From Treponema sp. (GTDB lineage Bacteria; Spirochaetota; Spirochaetia; Treponematales; Breznakiellaceae): a DNA stretch of 18,846 nucleotides. A program made the translations under genes and the position numbers. How positions within the stretch are numbered: position 1 is the first letter of the stretch; every line of letters starts with the position of its first letter. Positions 13,123-18,846 of this stretch are shown here, piece after piece. Under the pieces are notes generated by a model that ran no database searches, was not told where the DNA came from, and saw nothing but the letters and a program-made list of their open reading frames with translations. The DNA is taken from NCBI GenBank assembly GCA_031257595.1, contig JAIROH010000100.1:1-18846 (forward strand), read 5' to 3'.

Positions 13123-14067
13123 ATGGCGGTAACAGCAGGAGTTGTCGGAGCTATAGCAGGCGTGGCCGGAGTCGGGGTGGGAATAGCCGGACTCGTCACC
13201 GGCACCCAGCAGGCCAAAAAAGCAAACAAAACAGCGCAGCAACAGACCGATATCGCCCAGCAGCAAACAGATATCTCCAGAGAACAGCTCGACATCCAAA
13301 CCAAGAACAGCTACCTGAGCGGCCTGAACTCGATCCGCGATTATGAAAAGAGCATCGCGGACCTTGAAGCCGCAAACATACAGTACGGCATTGACATCCG
13401 GGACGCGGCAAGCCAGGTAGACAGCTACGATAAATGGCTGGCGAATTACGGCGGGCAGTACGCCCAGGAGACGGCCGGCAAACAGGCGCAGACAGACCAG
13501 CTCATGGCAAGCGGAAAGGAATCCTACGAGAACTTCTTAAACGCGATAGGTTACAGCGACGCCCTGGCCGGGGCAGCCGGCCGGAAAGGAGGGAATACAT
13601 CACAGGGCAAATCCACAGGGGCGCTTGATCAAAAACTGGTGGACTATGTGGGAGCGGACAGAACCCTTGACGCCAACGGCGGCTTATACGGATCGCAGCT
13701 CACCGCGGCAAACCTTGAGATGGAGCAGCTCAAGGTTGACCTGGACTTCCAGCGGCAGGAGATGGAAGCGAACCGGGCCAATACCCTTTCGACAATTGCC
13801 GATTACCAGAAAGCTATCGAACTGACAGACCAGAGCATTGCAAACAGCATGGTAGCAAAGGATGACTTGCAATACTTCATTGAGCAGAATTTCGGAAACG
13901 GAACGGTCTCCTACTACAGCGATAGAACGCAGAACACAACGGGGCTGAAGTTGGAGGGGGACTATAAGCCTATCGTAGACTACTGGAAGACGGACTCGGG
14001 GCCGCCGGTGACAGCGGGGAGTACATACAAAAAAACAAATTCGGCTCTTATTAATATCAGGGGGTAA
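13123..14067 (+). CDS. Putative internal virion (ejection) protein, coiled coil
   Basis: 314 aa, ATG 13123 with GGAGG 13110-13114. Residues of about 5-27 form a glycine-rich hydrophobic helix (GVVGAIAGVAGVGVGIAGLV), followed by a Gln/Asp-rich heptad region in which AQQQTDI occurs twice in tandem (residues 38-51) and then SREQLDI. The rest alternates helical and polar regions, ending in a Tyr/Thr-rich tail. This resembles the smaller internal core proteins of podoviruses (T7 gp14 type), which insert into the outer membrane during ejection. The call is based on order after the nozzle gene, composition, and the membrane-like N-terminus. Confidence 0.65.
   Translation: MAVTAGVVGAIAGVAGVGVGIAGLVTGTQQAKKANKTAQQQTDIAQQQTDISREQLDIQTKNSYLSGLNSIRDYEKSIADLEAANIQYGIDIRDAASQVDSYDKWLANYGGQYAQETAGKQAQTDQLMASGKESYENFLNAIGYSDALAGAAGRKGGNTSQGKSTGALDQKLVDYVGADRTLDANGGLYGSQLTAANLEMEQLKVDLDFQRQEMEANRANTLSTIADYQKAIELTDQSIANSMVAKDDLQYFIEQNFGNGTVSYYSDRTQNTTGLKLEGDYKPIVDYWKTDSGPPVTAGSTYKKTNSALINIRG
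13234..13296 (+). repeat. Tandem 7-residue coding repeat
   Basis: Two exact protein repeats AQQQTDI (13234-13275) followed by the diverged SREQLDI (13276-13296). The nucleotides differ between copies at synonymous sites, so the repeat is maintained at protein level. Confidence 0.75.
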
Positions 14068-14072
14068 GTGTA
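14059..14072 (+). promoter_or_regulatory. Shine-Dalgarno-like AGGGGG followed by GTA
   Basis: AGGGGG at 14059-14064, 5 nt, then GTA at 14070-14072 in frame with the long internal virion gene. The frame has a stop at 14052-14054. The first accepted start codon is GTG 14244, 58 codons later and without a ribosome site. Confidence 0.5.
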
Positions 14073-16625
14073 AGACTTATACGCATAGACTATAACCCGC
14101 TCCGGCGTTCCAAGGGGGCGATCCACGAAGCGGAACGCTCGCGATACCTCGAAGGGGACATCCGCCTTTCGCAGCGCTACGCCGAACTCGACCGGCGCAG
14201 CCTTGGCCTCCAGGGGCGGCAGGTAGATCTGCAGCAAAAACAGGTGAACCTCCAGCGGCAGCAGGTAAATCTTTCAAGAGAAGCGCTGGTGACGAGCACC
14301 ATACTTAAGGGAATATCCCTCGCCAATGATTTTGCCGCCAGTGTCTTTAGCATGGGCCGTCAGATATACAACATACAACAGCAACAGCAGCAGATGGAAT
14401 TTTCCAAATTCCAGGCCGACACGCTAAACATGGTGGACGAGATCAGGGCGAAGGACGATTATAACGGAAACCGCGGCCATATAGGGGAAGACGGCAATTG
14501 GTTTGACACCGACGCGCAGCGCGGCTTCATGGCGCAGAGGATGCAAGAGGCGGAACAGCGCTTCGGAGAAAAAGGGGTGCAGAAAATGGACACCCTGTTC
14601 TACGCCATAAGAGTAGAAAACGAGAAGGCCGGTAGAGACGCCTTAAAGAAAGACACGCTGAATACAGGCTTAGCCGCTACGCAGGTACTTTACGACCGGC
14701 AGGTAGCATCGGGTACCGGCGACTTTAGCCCGGTGGAGGCCATGATACGCACCCTGCCTATAACCGACGAAGCGCAAAACGCATTGATTATCGCTAAAAA
14801 AAGCCAATTCCAAATAGACTTCACGACAAATGACGCCATCAGCATTGGCAGAACGCAGGGCATTGCCAAAGCTGAAGAATACGCGCTCCAAAGCGGGCTG
14901 CCCCAGGAGACCATTTCAGCAATCATGGGGAAGGTCCAGGACGCGGATAATAAGGCCGTAACAGCGGGAAAGGCGGCGGCGAATCAGGCGTTTGACGAAG
15001 TACTCAAAAACGGCGGTACGCCCAGAGAGGCTTATGACAACGCCACAAAAACCGACAGCCAAAATCCGGACGTTATCTCCGCGATAAAAGCGGCGGCCGA
15101 TGCAAGGCTGGCCAAAAGCAACGAAGATCAGTTTGCCCAGGACTTAATGAGCGCCGAGACACTTGAGGATTATGAAGCGCTCAAGGAAAAACATAAAAGC
15201 GGCGGAACATACGCGGCTAACTATATCGGGCAGGAAGCGCAGCAAAAAAAACATGACGATACTATCACCGCTCTGGCTGAAAAAAAGAAGCTCTCCATAC
15301 TTGAGGAGCGGTTTTATCACGAAGTCAACGGCGCGACACTGGATGAGCTTAAAGCCTTAAAGCCTAATTACGCGGAAGGCGGGGAATACGAACCCGCCTA
15401 TGAAGGTTACGGCAAGCTTCAAAAAGAGCGCTACGATTATATCTCCAAACGGATTAGCGATATGGAGAAAGCGGCAACGCCTCCGGCCGGAAAGGAGCCG
15501 CCCTATCAAAATACCCTGGAACTGGCCTATAAGTTCCGGGACGGTTTTTGGGCCGGGACACTAATAAACAAAGAAACAAAAAACCCGTATACCGGGCCTG
15601 AAGTAATGGCCGAAATATACAAACTCGATCTCAAATCGGAAGACCGATCGGAAATTCTCCGGGAACTGCTGGCGGGGACAGACGGCAAGTATACCCTGGC
15701 GGCCCAGGCATTTGCGGGGTGGGATACTTACGCAGCGGCGGAAGAAGCCAAATTGAAACCGGGCAGCCCCGAGCGTATAGAACTTGAAAAGCGGCACAAA
15801 GACACCCGGACAATGCTCGGCCAAATGTTTTTTCAGGGGCTGGTTAAGCCTGAAGATATGCGGGCTTTTGTTGAGAAGTCAAAGAATCATGAAATCGCGC
15901 AAATGCTGGACAAGGGGCTGACCTCCGGCAACATCGCGGAAGCAAGGCGGCAGTCAATCCTCGGCGGATTTGACCGCCTGCAATATCTCCAGTATGACGA
16001 GAACGGAAACCGGTACCCGGCCTGGGTTAACGGCTCGGAGAAGATATTTAACGATCTCAACGTCCGGGATACGCAGGCCGTTGAGGACTTCCTCAAAGCC
16101 GGCGACTGGAAAATAGACGCCCCCGCAGGCGCGGACACAAACACGCTCGGCGTATTTGTGGAAAGGGAGCCGGGAGACCGCACGGGAGAAGTCATTTTTA
16201 ATCTGAAGAACGGAAAGGGAGAAACCGCGACGGTCCGCGTCGGGGTGAACGGCACGCTGGAAGAAAGAGTGGAAGAAGGAGGCCGTACCCTGTGGGTTCC
16301 TTTTGACAAAAAACTATCCGAAGGAAGAACGGCGAAACTGGCCCGGTACGAGGCGGCCCTTCCGGCGGATATAAAAACCAAAATTGAAAATGCCGCGCGG
16401 AACGCTCTTGACGGGGCCAGGACCGGCGATCCGGCGCAGTATAGCGATTACCTGAGAGTAAACCTGACCAAGGCGTTGGGAAACAGGACATCCACCGAAG
16501 CGGGCAGGGCTTACATTGAAGCCAAGATGGAAGAATTCAGACAGAACATGAATCTCAAGCCGGCCGCCCCGTCAATGAGAGGCGTCGGCAGTCAAAGGAA
16601 TGCGCTCAGGAGGAGGGGTCTGTAA
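14070..16625 (+). CDS. Large internal virion protein, GTA start
   Basis: 851 aa from GTA 14070; 793 aa from GTG 14244. The upstream extension reads like a normal N-terminus (RLIRIDYNPLRRSKGAIHEA, then SRYLEGDIRLSQRYAELD) and carries most of a heptad array that GTG 14244 would cut in the middle (RQVDLQQ, KQVNLQR, QQVNLSR; residues 50-70). The remainder is long, helical and charged, with a Gln run (QQQQQQ near residue 110) and no membrane segment. Size and position match the second internal core protein of T7-like phages (gp15 type), part of the tube extended through the periplasm. No lytic transglycosylase motif was recognised. The TAA overlaps the next start as GTAA. Confidence 0.7.
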   Translation, partial: VRLIRIDYNPLRRSKGAIHEAERSRYLEGDIRLSQRYAELDRRSLGLQGRQVDLQQKQVNLQRQQVNLSREALVTSTILKGISLANDFAASVFSMGRQIYNIQQQQQQMEFSKFQADTLNMVDEIRAKDDYNGNRGHIGEDGNWFDTDAQRGFMAQRMQEAEQRFGEKGVQKMDTLFYAIRVENEKAGRDALKKDTLNTGLAATQVLYDRQVASGTGDFSPVEAMIRTLPITDEAQNALIIAKKSQFQIDFTTNDAISIGRTQGIAKAEEYALQSGLPQETISAIMGKVQDADNKAVTAGKAAANQAFDEVLKNGGTPREAYDNATKTDSQNPDVISAIKAAADARLAKSNEDQFAQDLMSAETLEDYEALKEKHKSGGTYAANYIGQEAQQKKHDDTITALAEKKKLSILEERFYHEVNGATLDELKALKPNYAEGGEYEPAYEGYGKLQKERYDYISKRISDMEKAATPPAGKEPPYQNTLELAYKFRDGFWAGTLINKETKNPYTGPEVMAEIYKLDLKSEDRSEILRELLAGTDGKYTLAAQAFAGWDTYAAAEEAKLKPGSPERIELEKRHKDTRTMLGQMFFQGLVKPEDMRAFVEKSKNHEIAQMLDKGLTSGNIAEARRQSILGGFDRLQYLQYDENGNRYPAWVNGSEKIFNDLNVRDTQAVEDFLKAGDWKIDAPAGADTNTLGVFVEREPGDRTGEVIFNLKNGKGETATVRVGVNGTLEERVEEGGRTLWVPFDKKLSEGRTAKLARYEAALPADIKTKIENAARNALDGARTGDPAQYSDYLRVNLTKALGNRTSTEAGRAYIEAKMEEFRQNMNLKPAAPSMRGVGSQRNALRRRGL
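14217..14279 (+). repeat. Three-unit 7-residue coding repeat
   Basis: RQVDLQQ, KQVNLQR and QQVNLSR in tandem, followed by EAL. The ending SREAL parallels SREQL after the AQQQTDI repeats of the preceding gene. Confidence 0.65.
16608..16624 (+). promoter_or_regulatory. Strong Shine-Dalgarno followed by GTA overlapping a stop (GTAA)
   Basis: AGGAGG at 16608-16613 within a longer AGGAGGAGGGG, then GTA at 16622-16624, 8 nt after AGGAGG. GTA shares two bases with the TAA of the previous gene, just as ATGA overlaps do elsewhere in the window. The next accepted start in the frame is TTG 16931, 103 codons downstream. Confidence 0.6.
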
Positions 16626-18846
16626 ACAACGATTATCTTGACTATATAAGAAACCGGCAATTTGCCGCGATAAATGATCCCGCGTCTCCCGAATACCAGG
16701 CCATAGCGGAATCCCAGCGGCGGGCCGCGGAAAAAAGACAGGCGTTTGACGAGTATACCGCCCGGGCGGACGCCGAGCGGAAAGCCTTTAACGACGCAAA
16801 AAGCGACTACTACAAGGCAATCCGGGAGAAGTACAGCGATTACGCTGATTTAGGCTGGGAGTTCCGGGACGAGGACTATCTCTTTATTGACGCGATACAG
16901 CCCGCCATCGAAAGCGCCGAGGACCCGCAATTGCTTAAAGAGCGGATAGCGGCGGCGGGGATGTACTCAAACCTGTTCCAGGTCCCGATAGGTACGGCGT
17001 TCCAGAACCTTGAGAGTTTCCACCAGCAGTGGACCGGAAAAAACTTTGTGAAGAAAACCGGATTAGAGGCGGTAGCGGACAGCATCGCGCTGAATTTCGC
17101 TACCGCCGAATACAACCGGCTTGCCAAGGAGCTCGCGAAATCAGGCGGCAGCGATCCCGTTTTGCTGGAAGCCGTACAGGAACACGAGCGGCTGATAGAC
17201 CGGCTTAAAGACCACGCGCCTAAGGTATGGCAGGACGATTATGTGAAGATGGGCGGCTGGCATGACGTGGGCCAGTCTCTCCGCCTGGGGCTCCGTAACG
17301 TCGCCACTTCCATTGCGGAGAACGCCGGGCCTATTGCCACCGGCATAGCGGCCGCGGGGCTTGCCTGGACCGGCGTCGGCGCGATAGCCGGAGCGGCGGG
17401 CCTGTCGTCAACAACTTCCGCCCTATTGGCGGCGGGGGCAAGCCGGACGGCGATAGCGGGAAGTACCTATCATTCCACCTGGGGCATCAAGTACCGGGAA
17501 ATGACCAGCCAGGGAATCCCCCACGATATAGCCCAGGCGTACGCAAAAATTGACGCGGGGATAGAGGGAATAATCGAAGCGGCGTTAGGCGGCCTGGAAT
17601 CGGCGGGCGGGAAAGCCATAGCAAGATCCATCATACCCGAAGCGGCGGGCAGGGCGGCCAACCGCTGGTTTATCAGCGGGAAAATGAGCCTTTCGGCGAA
17701 GGCGGCGCTCCGGTGGCTGCGGGAAGGCTTTGAAGAAGGCAGCGAAGAAGTATTATCTGGAATCGGCGGCGGTTATATGTTCAATATGGCGGCGGACGCG
17801 GCGAACCTGCGGCGGGCGGAACTGCTGCAAAAAATCGCGGAGGAGCCGTTTGAAGAAATACGCAAGGAGCTTGAAAAGGAACTGGAGAACCATCCGGAGG
17901 TAGACAAAAAGGAATGGGGAGACATTCTGCGCGAAGCTAAAGACGGCGGCGTTGCCGGATTTCTTACCGGGCTTATCCTCGGCATCCCCGTTGAGATTGT
18001 GCAGTACAAGGCCGACGTACAGGCGGCCAAAACCCTCGCGGGCATCGCGAAGGACTCGCCGAATGAAGCCGCGTTCAGGGAAAATCTAAAAAAAGCGGAG
18101 GCGGGAGGCTTCAATAATCCGTTTACCGAGGGCATGAAGGCAGAGGAGGAAGCCGCCCTGCTTTCAGATATTTACAAAGTACAGCAGGAGCGCATAACAC
18201 CCGAAGAACGGGAAGCAAAGCAACAAGCCGGACAAAACGCCGCCGCCCTTGCCGAAGTGACCGACTACAGCAACGCCGATGTGGAACACATCGAGGAGCT
18301 TGACGAGAACGGGAAGCCAACCGGGGGCGCCCAACCGGAACTTGTCACCAATGCCGAAGGCGACATTTACCGTAACGAGGACGGACGGCTTGAGACCGCC
18401 GAATACACGGACGTCACGGAAGACGGCGGTATTGAAGGCCGCTATGTGGCCGGGGACCCCCGTACGCCCACGGAGGACGGAAACCGGTACGGCTATATAA
18501 ACTACACCGAAAAAGACGGCGTCATCACGATTGACGATTTCAAGATGTTTGCGGGATACGAGAGACTCCGGGGAGACTTTTATCATCAGTTCGCGGAGGC
18601 CCATCCGGGACAGAATATTGTGTGGAACCCGAAGAACGAGGGAAACATTTCGCTTAGGGAAGAGCTCGTCAACGCCAATCCCCGCGGACCCAAAAACGGG
18701 CTTAATTATTTTGAGAACGCGGAACAGGCGCCGGTAAGCGCGGAGGCCCGCGAAGTGGCCCGGCGTTTCTCTCCCTACCTCAAGAACTCGACCCCGCTTG
18801 AAACGGCCCTTGCCGTGGAGACGTTCAGGGCCTTTTACCAGAAGCG
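16622..18846 (+). CDS. Very large internal virion protein, GTA start, 3' end cut by window
   Basis: An open frame of 741 codons from GTA 16622 to the right edge without a stop. It starts VNNDYLDYIRNRQFAAINDP; the first ATG is at 16961. The opening 70 residues are charged and helical (KRQAFDEYTARADAERKAFN). A long hydrophobic Gly/Ala region lies at about residues 235-272 (IATGIAAAGLAWTGVGAIAG), and another hydrophobic helix at about 443-460 (GVAGFLTGLILGIPVEIV). Between them GFEEGSEEVLSG resembles the E-G-x-E-E segments seen in giant ejected virion proteins. After residue 500 come acidic, beta-rich repeats (EGDIYRNEDGRLETAEYTDV). It is probably the T7 gp16-like or polyvalent internal protein forming a membrane channel; the enzymatic part, if any, lies beyond the window. 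Confidence 0.7.

Noticed and set aside
13123..18846. Diversity-generating retroelement, as in BPP-1
   Set aside because: No reverse transcriptase, template repeat or variable repeat is visible in the window, although the head genes resemble those of BPP-1.

Overview
This window is a block of tailed-phage genes, all on the + strand: a lysis cassette, DNA packaging, head assembly, a short tail, and internal (ejected) virion proteins. The set is podovirus-like: a T7-type head-tail connector, tail tubular A- and B-type proteins, and very large internal proteins. The run portal / Bbp19-like / scaffold / major capsid / cement protein resembles the Bordetella phage BPP-1 / Bcep22 type of podovirus. 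The host is a diderm, because the phage carries a lipoprotein plus a membrane-anchored coiled-coil protein that look like a spanin pair. A signal sequence ending in Arg-Ala-Gln would suit a gut treponeme or other spirochaete, but that is only a guess. No integrase, repressor or att site is visible, so prophage versus lytic phage cannot be decided here.

Layout. 1-1180: four small, tightly overlapping accessory genes, the first cut by the window edge. 1203-2359: candidate lysis cassette, with a possible YkuD-like endolysin followed by two almost completely overlapping genes in different frames that encode an outer-membrane lipoprotein and an inner-membrane coiled-coil protein. 2378-4593: a 37-codon ORF, the small terminase, and a large terminase split into separate ATPase and nuclease genes. 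4603-7675: portal, Bbp19-like protein, scaffold, and a small Pro/Ala-rich protein. 7695-7988: a Tad2 (DUF2829) anti-Thoeris gene. 7968-8250: a promoter with a perfect -35 box followed by a heavily structured, apparently non-coding 240-nt RNA or leader. 8264-9676: major capsid protein, cement protein, and a terminator-like hairpin. 9689-10785: an SAP/HeH-like small protein and an AT-rich gene resembling lipoate/biotin protein ligases. 10772-13119: tail tubular A- and B-like proteins. 13123-18846: three internal virion proteins, the last running off the window.

The most unusual signal concerns starts of translation. Six genes (at 1203, 2378, 3871, 4603, 14070 and 16622) have a good Shine-Dalgarno sequence followed 5-8 nt later by GTA, in the correct frame. 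None has an ATG, GTG or TTG nearby that would keep the protein intact. GTA is not an accepted bacterial start codon. Other genes in the window use normal ATG, GTG and TTG starts. Because gene finders do not accept GTA, these genes would be truncated or missed.

How the parts work together: the two terminase halves and the portal package DNA into a shell built by scaffold, capsid and cement protein. The capsid pair sits between its own promoter/leader and an attenuating hairpin, which would set high expression, as in T7 around gene 10. The tubular proteins form the short tail, and the internal proteins would be ejected to carry DNA through the envelope. The endolysin and spanin candidates would open the cell. 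Tad2 would disarm host Thoeris defence.
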